Source of the DNA: Ailanthus altissimus
Lineage: Eukaryota > Streptophyta > Magnoliopsida > Sapindales > Simaroubaceae
Assembly: GCA_946807835.1 (NCBI GenBank)
Contig: OX327702.1
Location: 4,712,001-4,776,000 of the forward strand
Length of the DNA: 64,000 nt
Direction of reading: 5' to 3'
In this document: piece after piece, positions 9,572 to 21,049 of the stretch
Layout: the number at the start of each line of letters is the position of its first letter
Position numbering within the stretch: the first letter of the stretch is position 1
The notes under the pieces: model-generated
What the model was told of the DNA's origin: nothing
Databases searched by the model: none
Seen by the model: only the letters and a program-made list of their open reading frames with translations
Position numbers and translations under genes: made by a program

Positions 9572-12328
9572 TATAGTAACCACTTATCCACAACAGGCAA
9601 GAATAAATATTTATATATATATATATATATACATATTTTATTTGTATGCGGGTGATACTTAATTTATGTATTGTTATTAGTAGTGTTTGTATAGATTAAG
9701 GATCTACTATTAGTATTGGGTTTATTTGCAAGACTTTAGATTTATTTTAGGGACCAAATTGTAATACTTTGAAAGTTTTTTTGGCTAATTTGCAAATATT
9801 AAAATTAGCCTCTTAGTATAAAAATACACATTTGTAACCCTTATTCATTCATTTTAGTCGAGCCACCTCTTTTAGAGTGAGAAAAGAGAGAAAGAAAGGA
9901 GAGAGAAAGAGAAGAAGAAGAAGAAGAAAGTTGGAATTTAAACTTTAAGAGGTATATTATAATCCTTTCTTAGTTTCTTGGTATTAATTTAGTTAATTTC
10001 TTTAAGTTTTGATTTCTGAAATATGTACGATTGAGGATTTGTTGTGGATTTCGTAAGATATTGTGAAAATTGATGATGATTTATTTAGATAGCTTGATAA
10101 ATCATGATGAATTGTAAAATTTCTACTTGATAGTCTCCTGATCCAAAAATTTTATAAGTTGTTGTGCTTCGATTCTGATATTTGATTTTCAGTATACGAA
10201 ATTAGATATGTCTAGAATTATTTAAGACTTTGGATCGATTGAAAATTTTAGAAATTGAATTGAATTTACCAAAATGACCCTGAAATTCTAGAAATTTCCT
10301 GTGTTAACAGTATAATATAGTAACAAACACTTTTTGATCTATTGAATGATCTTCACAAATTACGAATTTATGGAATATGATAATTTTATATGTCTAATAT
10401 GATATACTCAAAATTGAGAATTTATTTCAATGTGGTTAAATTGTTATAATTTTCTAAATTATATCAGCTCATTATAGTATTTGATTAACTGATTTTTAAA
10501 GCTATGGAATAAAATAGTTTTAAAATATGTTTGGCAGTGATTTTGAGGTGAAATGTTTATCATGAATTGATATATGTGTCAAGAGTAATTCTGTGATATT
10601 TTTATAATTTTTGAGTTAGTATATAAATTTATAAAATTGGGAGATTGAGTACTATTTAGTAAATATCTTGATCTTGTCAGGATAATAGTTTGGATTTGAT
10701 GGTGTTTATGAAATGGATTGTGTAGGAATTATGATATAATATTATATATAAGAAGGATATATGAGTCAATAATGATATATTATAATTTTGGAGTAATTGG
10801 ACATCATTTGATGTATGAAATTTTTTTGTTAAGTATAAGTGGTCAAAATGACAAGTTTTGAAAAATCAAGTAATTAGACCAATTCGATGTGATAAGTGCA
10901 ATATGTTAAATTTTGTAAGCTATTTAAAGTGTTTTATGTGAATGTTGAGGCTTATGAAAGGATTAATCTCCATTGATAGGTTAAAGAAAATTAAGCCTTG
11001 TAGCTGAAAGTGCTAAGAGTATACTAGACTTTTACTGAAATCACAATAAGCATAGTAATTATTTATGTATGATTTTGTAAATGTGCTTAGAAATATATTT
11101 ATGTTATACCAAAGTATATTTTGATATGAAATATGAAAAACACGTGTTTATGAATGTGAGCATGGATATACATGACATATGTATTTTTTAAAGCGAGCTT
11201 TCAAAATGAAATTTGTTTAACAAAGAAAGCTTTTGAAGTGTAATATGTCTATGAGAAATATTTTGTGTTTTGAGAATGCTTGAACTCACTATTGACTTAG
11301 TAGACATCTTATGTGATTTGTGGAGCCTTTGTGTGTGGCCTTTGCTTCGAGATTGGTATATGTTATGTGTTCCGTATGTAGGGAGGATCCTATTGGTACC
11401 TAAAGGAAGAGTGAGTCATCACATTCGTGTAGTGGCGTATTGGTGCATGTAAGAGGACTCACCGATGATCAGGGTGAGGGTTTGGATCTTACCTTCGAGC
11501 ATGAACATTATATATATGTAATTTAACCTCAGTTGTACTATTCTTCTCATACGGTATGTCACCTACGAGTGACATTTGGATCATTATGTGATATGTGATA
11601 TGAAAGTCCTACTGAGTAGTAGTTGAGTAATGGTATTTCTATTATATGTTTTGAAAGAATGTGTAAGCACTTACCTGATATGTGATTTGATAAGATTATG
11701 ATTTTGATTTATCACAGCATATCATACACATGCATTATGTACATATATGTGTTTGTATTTTGATATATGAAAACTTAGTATGCTTACTGAGTTTCATACT
11801 CATTATAGTTTATGGTGATTTCAGGTAAATAAGGTATCTGTGTGCTTAGCGAATTTGGCAAGGCTTCTGCTGTCCCTTGGGTTCCCTAAATTGCTAGGTT
11901 GCTGAGTGTTTCATTTTGGGACACGTGGTTTAAGATATTTGATTTGTCCCTATTGAATAAATACTTATGTATTATTTTATTGAGTGTGGTTATGGGTTGA
12001 TTTTAAGTATGAAGTTACAATGAATATATTCTGGGCTTCTGGTAACAAAGTTGCTACTGTGACGTAGTAGAGTGTTAATCTCTGAGAAAACTCTGCGTAT
12101 CTCCAGTTTACTAATTGCCTCATTCATAATTCAATTGTTATAATTCTAAAAATTTGAAATGAATGTTTAAATATTGTCAATAAATATTTATGTTTATATT
12201 TTAGGTTATAGGTTTATTTTAGTGTTGAACTTATTAGCAACTTACTAAGGATTCCTATGTTGAATTAAAGTTTGAAATTTTATGTAATATTATTTATGAG
12301 TGCACATTATTGAATGAATGTAAGTTAT
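9572..12328 (+). repeat. 3' LTR, last ~36 bp missing
   Basis: Direct copy of 3038-5836. Homology ends at 12328 after TAAGTTAT, whereas the left LTR continues another 36 bp to its GTGATA end. Beyond 12328 lies sequence of an older gag relic on the minus strand, so a deletion or recombination removed the LTR end and its target duplication. The block from about 11265 to 12120 is almost identical to the left LTR, while the flanking parts are clearly more diverged. Confidence 0.85.
9817..9826 (+). promoter_or_regulatory. LTR TATA box (right LTR)
   Basis: TATAAAAATA at the same LTR position as 3286-3295. From a 3' LTR it would direct transcription rightward, toward 12.3 kb and beyond. Confidence 0.5.
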
Positions 12329-12399
12329 TTATACATGTGGTAATGTCATGTTTTTTCTCATCATTGAAGGAATCATGTTTTATTTGATCTCATCGGTCT

Positions 12400-15300
12400 T
12401 TAGGTATGTTGACTTATTATAGCTTTTTAATATTTAGATATCCTTATACTTTTGCCAAATCTTCGTGGCATGCATGTTAATAAGTATCAATAGCTCGAAC
12501 TGCCTCTGCCGCTTGTCTCCTCTATCTTCTTCTATGATGAAAGATTGCTTCCCAAATTTTTCTTTTTTTTAACTGCCAATGCTCTCACTTTTGGCTAATT
12601 AATTCAAAAGAAGCGACGTTCTTTTAAACGAGATATCACTAGTAAGGAGCGAATGTCCTTACTATCTTTTAGTACACTATGCCACTATTTTTATGTCATA
12701 ACTTCCTAATTCCTTAAGCTCTGTAATGAATCTATTTACGAAGTTTCTAATCAATTTGATCTCCTCTTTTTTTAGAAAGAACAAGATCGATATTATCTTC
12801 TTCTTTTTCATATTTCATAAGTACTATATGATGAACTGGGCAGTCTATTCATCAAAAGAGAAGATTGAATTCTCTTTCAATTTTTAAGACCACACTTGGG
12901 CTAGTCCTTTTAGATTGGAAGGAAAGGTAATGCATTTTAGGGGGTCATCCATCACTTGTATTATCATATTCACACAATGTGAAAGATGTATTCCTCGGGG
13001 TCTCTAATGCCATGCACATCTAAAATTTTGGTACAACGAACTTCTGGGGTCTCTCAACTCTCTTGATTGCCTTTGTGAAAAGGGTTTTGATTCACCTTTC
13101 GCACTAAGTACATCACATCTTCAATAGTTTCGACCTTCCCTACATTTTCATATAGTTCATTGACCATGTCACGCTCCAGACCTAAAAGATCGGACACACG
13201 ACATAACTTACATTCATTCAATAATGAGCACTCATTAAATATTGCATAAAATTTTAAACTTTAATTCAACATAGGAATCCTTAGCAAATTGCTAGTAAGT
13301 TCAACACTAAAATCAACCCATAACCATACTTGGTGAAACTTAAACCAAATACAACCACACTTAATAAATAATACATAAGTATTTATTTAATATGGACAAA
13401 TCAAATATCTTAACCCACGTGTCCTCAAATGAAACACTCAGTAACTTAGCAACTTAGAGAATCCAAGGAACAGCAGAAGTCTTGCCAAATCTACTAAGCA
13501 CGCATATACTTTATTTACCTGAAATCACCATAAACTATAATGAATATAAAACTCAGTAAGCATACTAGTTTTTCATATATCAAAATACAAATACATATAT
13601 GTACACAATGCATGTGTATGATATACTGTGTGTATGATATACTGTGATAAATCAAAATCATAATCATATCAAATCACATGTTAGGTAACTGCTTACACAT
13701 TCTTTCAAAATATATAATAGGAATACCATCATTCAACAACTACTTAGTAGGACTTTCATATCACATATCACATAATGAGCTAAATGTCATTCGTAGGTAA
13801 CATACCGTATGAGAGAAATAGTACAAGTAAGGATTAAATTACACATATATAATGCTCATGCCCGAAGGTAAGAGCCAAACTCTTACCCTAATTATCGGTG
13901 AGTCGTCTTACATGCACCAATACGCCATCACATGAATGTGATAACTCACTCTTTCATTAGGTACTAATAGAATTCTCCCTACATACGGAACACATAACAT
14001 ATACCAATCTCGAAGGAAAGACCACATATAAAGGCTCCACAAATCACATAAGATGCCTACTAAGTCAACAGTGAGTTTAAGCATCCTCAAAACATAAAAT
14101 GTTTCTCATAGACATATTACACTTCAAAAGCTTTCTTTGTTAATCACATTTCATCTTGAAAGCTCACTTTCAAAAACATATATATGTTATGTATGTCCAT
14201 GCTTACATTCATAAACACATGTCTTTCACATTTCATATCAAAATATACTTTGACATAACATAAACATATTCCTAAGCACATTTACAAAATCATATATAAC
14301 AATTACTATATTTATTATGATTTCAGTAAAACGTCTAGTATACTTACCTTTTAACACTTTTGGCTACAAGACTTAAATCTCCTTAACCTATCAATGGAGA
14401 TTAATCCTTTCATAAGCCTCAACATTCATATAAAACACTTTAAATAGCTTACAAAATTACACATATTATACTTATCACATTGAATTGGTCTACTTATTTA
14501 GTTTCTCAAAACTTGTCATTCTGACCACTTACACTTAACAAAATTTTCTTATATATCAAATGGTGTCCAATTACTCCAAAATCAGAATATATCATTCTTG
14601 ACTCATATATCCTTATTATATATGAATATTATATCATAATTCCTACACAATCTATTCCATAAACACCATCAAATCCAAACTATTATCTTGACAGGATCAA
14701 GATATTTACTGAACAGTATTCAATCTCTTAATTTTATAAAATCATATACTAACTCAAAAATTATAAAAATACCACATATTTACTATTGACACATATATCA
14801 ATCCATGATAAATATTTCACTTCAAAATCACTGCCAAACATATTTTAAAATTATTTTATTCCATAACTTTAAAAACCAGTTAATCAAATATTACAATGAG
14901 CTGATACAATTTAGAAAATTATAACAATTTAACCATATTGATATAAACTCTCAATTATGATTATATCATATTAGACAAATAAAATTATCATATTCCATAA
15001 ATTTATAATTTTTGAAGACTATTCAGCAGATCAAAAATTATTTGTCACTTTACCATACTATTAACACAGGAAATTTTCAGAATTTCAAGGTCATTTTGGT
15101 AAATTCAATTCAATTTTTGAAATTTTCAATCGATCCAAAGTCTCAAATGATTCTAGACATATCTAATTTCGTATACTGAAAATCAAATATCAGAATCGAA
15201 GCACAACAACTTATAAAATTTTTGGATCAGGAGACTATCAAGTAGAAATTTTACAATTCATCATGATTTATCAAGCTATCTAAATAAATCATCATCAATT

Positions 15301-16090
15301 TTCACAATATCTTATGAAATCCACAACAAATCCTCAATCGTACATATTTCAGAAATCAAAACTTAAAGAAATTAACTAAATTAATACTAAGAAATTAAGA
15401 AAGGGTTATAATATATCTCTTAAAGTTTAAATTCTAACTTTCTTCTTCTTCTTCTTCTCTTTCTCTCATTTCTCACTCTAAAAGAGGTGGCTCGACCAAA
15501 ATGAATGAATTAGGGTTACAAATGTGTATTTTTATACTAAGAGGCTAATTGTTAATATTTACGAATTAGCCCCCAAAACTTTTTAAGTATTACAATTTGG
15601 TCCCTAAAATAAATCTAAAGTCTTGCAAATAAACTCAATACTAATAATAGGTCCTTAATCTATACAAACACTACTAATAACAATACATAAATAAATTATC
15701 ACCCGCATACAAATAAAATATGTATATATATATATATAAATATTTATTCTTACCTGTTGTGGATATGTGGTTACTACAGATCACCTTTATAATTATTGCT
15801 CTTATATCCTTGCCTTCATCTGCCCTCTTCGTGAGCTCAACGACTTTCTTTATTCTCTGTATATTTTTCACACTGGGTTTGTTTTTAACTATCATCATGA
15901 GTTGGGACTTCATCAAGATCATTGAATGCCTCGTATCCCTCTATAAATTTCATTATGTCTCTCAACTCTTTGTTCTACCTCTTGGTTTCGTCAACCTGTT
16001 TTAAAATCTTAGTTAATACCTCTACCATGCCTGCAAGGATTTCACTTCCCAAGGCAATTGTGTCCGTATTGCTTGGACCCCGTTTTCATG
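12400..16090 (-). pseudogene. Old Ty3/Gypsy-type gag relic, split by a solo LTR
   Basis: Reading leftward from about 16090, a charged stretch (EILAGMVEVLTKILKQVDETK...) runs to 15784. It continues after the solo LTR at 13161 with NELYENVGKVETIEDVMYLV. The usual gag core follows in shifted frames, around a 'CITFPSNLKGLAQVW' and 'KENSIFSFDE' signature near 12960-12830, then a 'FVNRFITELKEL' segment near 12730. Several frameshifts and stops break it. Only gag is visible; no pol, LTR or primer-binding site of this element was found. The split by the solo LTR with matching flanks shows it is older than that insertion. Left end is approximate, since the right end of the neighbouring element abuts at 12328. 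Confidence 0.6.
13167..15778 (-). mobile_element. Solo LTR of the 2.8-kb LTR family (2612 bp)
   Basis: On the minus strand it starts TGTAGTAACC and ends GGAGCGTGACA. Flanks are GACCA (13162-13166) and GATCA (15779-15783), a 5-bp target duplication with one transition. Neither primer-binding site nor internal sequence follows. The gag relic reads across the insertion when the LTR and one duplication are ignored, so this is a solo LTR left by LTR-LTR recombination. Its TATA box is at 15527-15536. It lacks the ~230-bp segment present in the other two copies. Confidence 0.85.
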
Positions 16091-17075
16091 GTTAATTGGA
16101 AGACCTAAGCTATGATGATTTTTCTAGGTCATCATATTCAGTTTTCTAGTAGTCTTTGTTGCTTTTTATTCAAAACCTTCCTCATAGATAGCACCATTGA
16201 AATTCTTGGAATTGAAACCTCTATGTCAATAACCATCTTGCCCTTATTAACTCTTGAAAATTACGAGAGTGCATCATCCTCTTGCAATAAAAATCTTCGA
16301 CATTTAAGTTGATATTTATTCAAAAAAGATGGTGTTTGTATATAGAAGGTGTTACAAAGACAAACAAAATATTATGATTGCAATTGCTTATTAGGTTAAT
16401 TTAATACAACAGAATGAATCGAAAAAAATTGACCCTATTTTTAATGTATAAATTTTAATTTTATTCAAAATATACATGAGCATTCATACTTAATTACTTC
16501 GTATAAATAATATATTAAATTTGATATTAATTTAATAAATAAATAGAATAATTTAAGTAATACTTCATCATTTATAAAAAATTCTTCTCCATATAATATA
16601 ATAATAAACCAAACATAAATTGAATATAATAATAAATTTAATTTGTTTTGTCTTATCATGACCTATAATGTCTATGGGTCAACGAATCGAGTTAACTAAT
16701 ATAATAAATCTGATTTTTAGGCTGAAATCTATTGTGTTATAGAATTTAGTCTTTCTCTTAATATGGACTACCACTTAAACTAATTATGATAGACGCTAGC
16801 TGGTTGAGCCGCTGCATAATAAACCCAAAATAAGTTATACATGCTGAGCAAAAATGACACATCACCACCAGGGTTTCTTTTCTTTTGTACAGGAGCATTA
16901 TCTCGTTCGTAGAGCAATTTCTTTTGGTGTGTTTTAGTGTATAAATTGTAGTACTCATTTTTTTTTAAATATGAAACTTTTAATTAAAATCACTTAAAAT
17001 TACACAACTGATTGATATAATTTTTTTGGGGGTATTTTTTAAAGAAAAATAGACGAAAAGGGAAGTCCAATCCCA
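16091..17075. other. Intergenic DNA 3' of the acyltransferase gene
   Basis: AT-rich. Short ORFs at 16465-16659 and 16758-16958 have no recognisable content. The segment next to 17075 is the 3' flank of the acyltransferase gene; I cannot place its polyadenylation site with confidence. Confidence 0.5.
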
Positions 17076-18479
17076 TCATGACACGTACTGCATGAAATCC
17101 AAGTCATTCTCGAGGCCCGCCAAAGTGTGAGGAGCCAAGACAACCTCAAGATCAACGCTCCCGTTGCCTTCCCTACCAGGAAAGGCGGAGATCTTGCCAT
17201 CAAACTTGTTGGCCCTACCACTCCTCACTGCCAACGGCCTGCCCCACCCAAAATCATTGTCGTACATCGGGAATCTCGGCGAGCTCCCCATCGTGATTGA
17301 TGCTCCGTCGAAGTTCCCCAGCGGGAACAGCCTCGGCTCCCTCTCCCAGTCCGCTACTCCCCGCCGCACCGTAGCATCCCCGTGCGCTATCACGTTCTTG
17401 TGCAGCAGCTCCGCTCCCCAGCTCAGATCGTGAGACAACAACTCCCCAACCGAAGCCACCGTCGGGATGCTCTGTATCGCGTTCCCGAAGTAGTACGGGT
17501 CCAGCCGCGGCTCCAGCCTGTGTCGGCAGTTCACGGCCATGCGAAACGTCGTCGTTTTGCTCTGCGAGAGCTTCCTCGCACGTGTCACGGACCGCCACAA
17601 CTGTGCGCATAATGACTGGAACGACGAAATCTCTGCCGTCCGAATCGGATTGCTTTTGAAATAATTTTCTACAGCCGACGTTATCTCTCCGTTAACCGTT
17701 TTCCAACTGTCGTTACTTTGCTTCCCCAGAATCTCGTAATTATTTAAAATTCCGTTATTAGCCCTGAATTTCAGTTTCAAGATAGCTTCTCTGCTGAAGT
17801 GGAAGATTCTCTCACGCAACGGCTCGTCGCCGGAGAACGTAACCTGGGGGCCGCCGGCAGGGAACTTGAGCACCGCTGGGGAGTCGAAAACGGTGTCGCG
17901 TGAGAAATCTGGAGTCTTTGAGATTTTCTTCGCGCCTTTACAGATTTCAGCAAATGTGTTAAAGAAGTGCCAAAACGAGGTGCCGTCAGTGACCGCGTGA
18001 TTGACCGTACAGCTAACGAAGACGCCGTCGGCGAGCTCCGTCACTTGGACGGCGGCCAAGGGCTTAAAGTGACCGGAATAGCTGATGGTTCTGTCGTAAG
18101 TAAAGAACTCCTTGAAACAATCAGGGACGTCACCTGGGGAAAGAATATTGTTAACGGACAAGAAAGTAGCCTTGGCTTGGATGAACTCGATGCCAGCGTC
18201 GTTACAGAGGATGTTGACATGGCCGTTGGAGTCGGTGGAGAGACGGCCGGCGAGGGCGGGGAAGTGGGAAAGAGTAGCGGAGAGAGAGTGTTTGAGTAAG
18301 GAAATGAAGTCGGCGATGGAATAAGGAGGGTTTGTGAGGAGCACACCCTTTTGAATGTATTGGCAAGAGAGCATGGGAAGGTCTGAGACGCTGAGTCTCA
18401 GAGTTCTGATACTTGGCGATGATTTTTGATCTGGGTATATCATGCATTTCGACATAATTGTAGTAGATGAAGAAGGCAT
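17076..18479 (-). CDS. BAHD-family acyltransferase (At3g50280/EPS1-like clade)
   Basis: BAHD enzymes are cytosolic and transfer an acyl group from an acyl-CoA to an alcohol or amine of a specialised metabolite. The protein has 467 residues, typical for the family, in one uninterrupted exon. The catalytic HxxxD motif is intact at H161-D165 (HAVTDG) and the structural DFGWG motif at residues 409-413 (NDFGWGRP). The N-terminal 'LSVSDLPMLSC' and 'YIQKGVLL' and the 'ALAGRL' segment fit the clade of Arabidopsis At3g50280-like and EPS1-like proteins, judged from memory. Donor and acceptor cannot be read from sequence. The first ATG sits about 80 bp below a TATA box. The gene is GC-richer than its surroundings, so several overlapping open frames on both strands are shadows. 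It is the one clearly functional-looking gene in the window, flanked by transposons within ~1.3 kb on both sides. Confidence 0.93.
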   Translation of the reverse strand: MPSSSTTIMSKCMIYPDQKSSPSIRTLRLSVSDLPMLSCQYIQKGVLLTNPPYSIADFISLLKHSLSATLSHFPALAGRLSTDSNGHVNILCNDAGIEFIQAKATFLSVNNILSPGDVPDCFKEFFTYDRTISYSGHFKPLAAVQVTELADGVFVSCTVNHAVTDGTSFWHFFNTFAEICKGAKKISKTPDFSRDTVFDSPAVLKFPAGGPQVTFSGDEPLRERIFHFSREAILKLKFRANNGILNNYEILGKQSNDSWKTVNGEITSAVENYFKSNPIRTAEISSFQSLCAQLWRSVTRARKLSQSKTTTFRMAVNCRHRLEPRLDPYYFGNAIQSIPTVASVGELLSHDLSWGAELLHKNVIAHGDATVRRGVADWEREPRLFPLGNFDGASITMGSSPRFPMYDNDFGWGRPLAVRSGRANKFDGKISAFPGREGNGSVDLEVVLAPHTLAGLENDLDFMQYVS

Positions 18480-18558
18480 GTTTTCGTTTTTCGTTTTTTC
18501 TTTTTCTTTTCTGATCTTCCTGTTTTGAGTATTTGTGTTTTGCGGAGAGGGATTAGGG

Positions 18559-18567
18559 TTTATATAG
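18559..18567 (-). promoter_or_regulatory. TATA box of the acyltransferase gene
   Basis: On the minus strand the sequence reads CTATATAAACCC, about 80 bp upstream of the start codon at 18479. A pyrimidine-rich TTTTTCTTTTTC-type leader (about 18482-18512 on the plus strand) lies between them, as in many plant 5' UTRs. Confidence 0.6.
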
Positions 18568-18910
18568 AGGAAGAATGAGAGGTTGGATTCATGAACTTAA
18601 AATGATAGTGGTACTGATAGTTGTTGTAGGTATTAGTAAAGTAATCCTACTCTCTTTCGCCATATCCATTCATTTTATATTACTATTATTAAAGTCTTTG
18701 TCTCTTCCGAATATTAATTTAGTATTTCCTTCACTTTCTTACTTGATTTTTAAGGATTTACTAATTTTACATAATTATTACATTAAATTTCGATATCTAT
18801 GATCTATCTCTCAATACAAAACAGAGCTTTTATTTACTGCATGCATACACATTTTAATTCACAGATGTCCAATTATGACACTTTCATTAATTGGTTGATT
18901 GGTCCATATT
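18568..18910. other. Promoter-side spacer
   Basis: AT-rich sequence between the acyltransferase promoter and the 3' end of the next minus-strand ORF. A 75-codon plus-strand ORF (18575-18802) is hydrophobic and unsupported. Confidence 0.4.
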
Positions 18911-19351
18911 TTAACAAAAGGGCAACGTGTACACTGTAGAGTAGATGTAAGAATATTCAATCAGTGACACGTGTAAGAGAAAGTTAATGTTGGAGTTATT
19001 CATGGGAAGAAGAAGACCTGGGAATTTAGCAAAACATGATTTTTCCTGCGGACAATGTATCAGAATCAGATCCCCGTGACCTGTTTCCTCCAGCTTGGTT
19101 TTCCCCGTCGGAAGGTCTATCATGTGATGTGCCAACATCTTTCGGATAATTCTGGTTTTAAGACCCAATTTTCTATGTTCTTTTAGATTTCGCGTGACAC
19201 TACTATCAGATTGAAATGAGATATTAGAGAAATTCTGCCTGCCCATTTCATATTGAGGACTACGGAGATTTTCGTGCCCAGTCAGCAGTACAAAATTAGA
19301 AGTTAAAAGAGTAAGAAAAGCGAAGAGATTGACTGATTTAAGTGCTTCCAC
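18911..19351 (-). CDS. Hypothetical small secreted protein (146 aa)
   Basis: I do not recognise a family. The first ~25 residues look like a signal peptide: a short charged start, then the hydrophobic core 'LFAFLTLLTSNFVLL'. The body is basic and polar (RNLKEHRKLGLKTRIIRKML) with only two close cysteines (HCPQEKSC), so it does not match cysteine-rich peptide classes such as EPFL, RALF or defensins. The last ~30 residues become hydrophobic and low-complexity, and may be intron or UTR read-through. It lies upstream of the acyltransferase gene on the same strand. It could be the first exon of a secreted-peptide precursor or a chance ORF. Confidence 0.35.
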   Translation of the reverse strand: MEALKSVNLFAFLTLLTSNFVLLTGHENLRSPQYEMGRQNFSNISFQSDSSVTRNLKEHRKLGLKTRIIRKMLAHHMIDLPTGKTKLEETGHGDLILIHCPQEKSCFAKFPGLLLPMNNSNINFLLHVSLIEYSYIYSTVYTLPFC

Positions 19352-19786
19352 ATAGGTTCAACGACAAGTTTGATATTTTGGTTGTTGAAATCAAACATCG
19401 CACACTAGCGTTATCAATATTATGCATGTGCTATAACTGCTTCTGCTTCTGCTTCTTCCGAGAAAGCCGGCTCTAAGTCTAAGATTGGTAAACCTTAATA
19501 AGCACTTTCCATTTAGTTTCCATTTGACCCAAGTTGGAGCCGAGTCGTGTTAAACATGAAACCTATGATGGACCTTTTTTCCCTTTTTTGACCACACATA
19601 TGTACGTAATATGAGTATTTTGCTTTTGCTTTAAAGCTAAAATTACACCTTCTATTGTTGCTGACACTAGGGTTTCCAACTTTGACCAGCAATTATATCA
19701 ACCGTACAGCAAGATTCCTTGTGACGTATATTCCCCACACTTAAATGATAATAATAATAATTATTATTATTTTGCTTTACCTGCTT
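19352..19786. other. Intergenic DNA left of the MULE
   Basis: Possible promoter region of the small minus-strand ORF. A CTGCTT/CTTCTG-rich patch lies at about 19437-19460 and an ATA/TTA repeat at 19747-19771. No gene is seen. Confidence 0.4.
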
Positions 19787-19795
19787 TATAATTAA
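19787..19795. repeat. MULE target duplication, left
   Basis: TATAATTAA, matching TATAATCAA at 29837-29845 except for one transition. Nine base pairs is the usual Mutator-like duplication length. Confidence 0.75.
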
Positions 19796-20440
19796 GAAAA
19801 AATTTCACAAATAACTCCTTTACTTTTTTATTATATTTTTTTAACTTAATAAAAATGAAATATACTTTATTAATCAAACATTAATATTTTGAACACATTT
19901 ACCCATATATCATGTTAACGATCCTCTCATCTGAAAATCACCGAAATTATCAAAAATTATTAGATCAAAAATTTTGAAATTATCATTGCATAAATCGAAG
20001 CTTATACAACATATTTCTCACTTCAAACAAAAGAAATGGTCAAATTTTGGTGAGTTTTATTTAACTTTTGAAAAATTTAAATTTCTTTATAAAATTGTTA
20101 GAAATTTATTAGAATTTTTATTTAAAGTTAGAAATAGATGAAATTATTGAATTATATGTGAAAAATGGGTTTGAATGATGTTAGAAACATTAAAAATGGG
20201 CAAAAAATGAGATTTTGGGTCGATATTTACGATGCAGACGACGGCCGGCAACCGTTGCCAATCTCAGGGCCATTTCGGGCCCACGATGGCCCCGCGATGT
20301 GCCTTAAGGGCGCATCGCAGGTTCGCAACGCAGACCCGAGATGGCCCCGCGGTGAGCGCTCGCAATGCGCCCTAAGGGCGCATCGCGTACAGCATCACAG
20401 ACGTCCGTGATGCCACACTGTTCGCCACGTGGCACAAATT
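19796..20440. repeat. Left terminal inverted repeat region of the MULE
   Basis: Pairs with 29250-29836. Matching landmarks in order from the end: TTCACAAATAAC, TATACTTTATTAA, ACACATTTA, GTTAGAAATTTA, ATTTAAAGTTA, a GACGGCCG block, then a GC-rich island (about 20230-20430) with repeated GCGCATCGCG and GGGCC modules. The island's small ORFs (for example 20165-20410) are not genes. Confidence 0.75.
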
Positions 20441-21049
20441 TTTTTTTTTGAATTTGATTTTTTTAAATTAATTATAATGTTATTTAAATTAATTAAATAT
20501 ATTAATAAAATTACATTAATAGAATTTAGATAAATGTAATTTTATTTAAAATAAATAAAGAAAAATTTTCATAAATAGAATTTTGAAGGAATTGATCTAA
20601 TAGATAGGAAAATTTACTTAAATGACTCATTAATTTTGGTTTGTAATATTTTTTATTATTATTGTGAGTACCTTATGTAATTATAATTTATATATGATTA
20701 TTTTGATTTTAATATATAATTAATGTTGATTAATATGTTAGTAATTAATTATTAATTTTGGTTTGATTTTATTATAATATGTTGATTAATATGTTAGTAA
20801 TTAATTATTATAATGTATTATGATTTTTATGTATGTTAAATTAATTGTTTTTGTAAATAATATTGTATGTTATATGTAGCATGTTATTTATGAACTTTTT
20901 TCTTATTATTATTTTTCCTAATATTAATGCATTTTGTTTATTTTTTTTATTGTTACAGGAAAGAGAACGTATCGAAAAAATATAGAATTCCAGAGCATAT
21001 ATTTTTTCGTGCATCAGTGACGGCTTATGCTAAGATGTAGGGTTTAAAT

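Larger units (their letters stand above)
3038..12328 (+). mobile_element. LTR retrotransposon (Tekay-like Ty3/Gypsy ends) carrying captured genes
   Basis: Two direct ~2.8-kb repeats (3038-5836, 9572-12328) flank a ~3.7-kb internal region. A tRNA-Met primer-binding site follows the left LTR and a polypurine tract abuts the right LTR, so this is one LTR retroelement rather than two solo LTRs. Both LTRs begin TATAGTAACC, while the third family copy at 13167-15778 begins TGTAGTAACC. This shared variant supports the pairing. The LTR end GGCGTGATA (GAGCGTGACA in the third copy) followed by TGGTATCAGAGC resembles Tekay/Del chromovirus ends. No protease, reverse transcriptase or integrase is visible, so it is non-autonomous. 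The interior instead holds two antisense pseudogenes. The last ~36 bp of the right LTR and the right target duplication are missing. Confidence 0.8.

Noticed and set aside
17164..18447. Many overlapping ORFs on both strands across the acyltransferase gene
   Set aside because: They are shadows of the GC-richer BAHD coding frame and carry no motif.
20165..20410. GC-rich ORF, and counterparts at 29229-29450
   Set aside because: They fall in the MULE terminal inverted repeats and arise from the GC-rich island.
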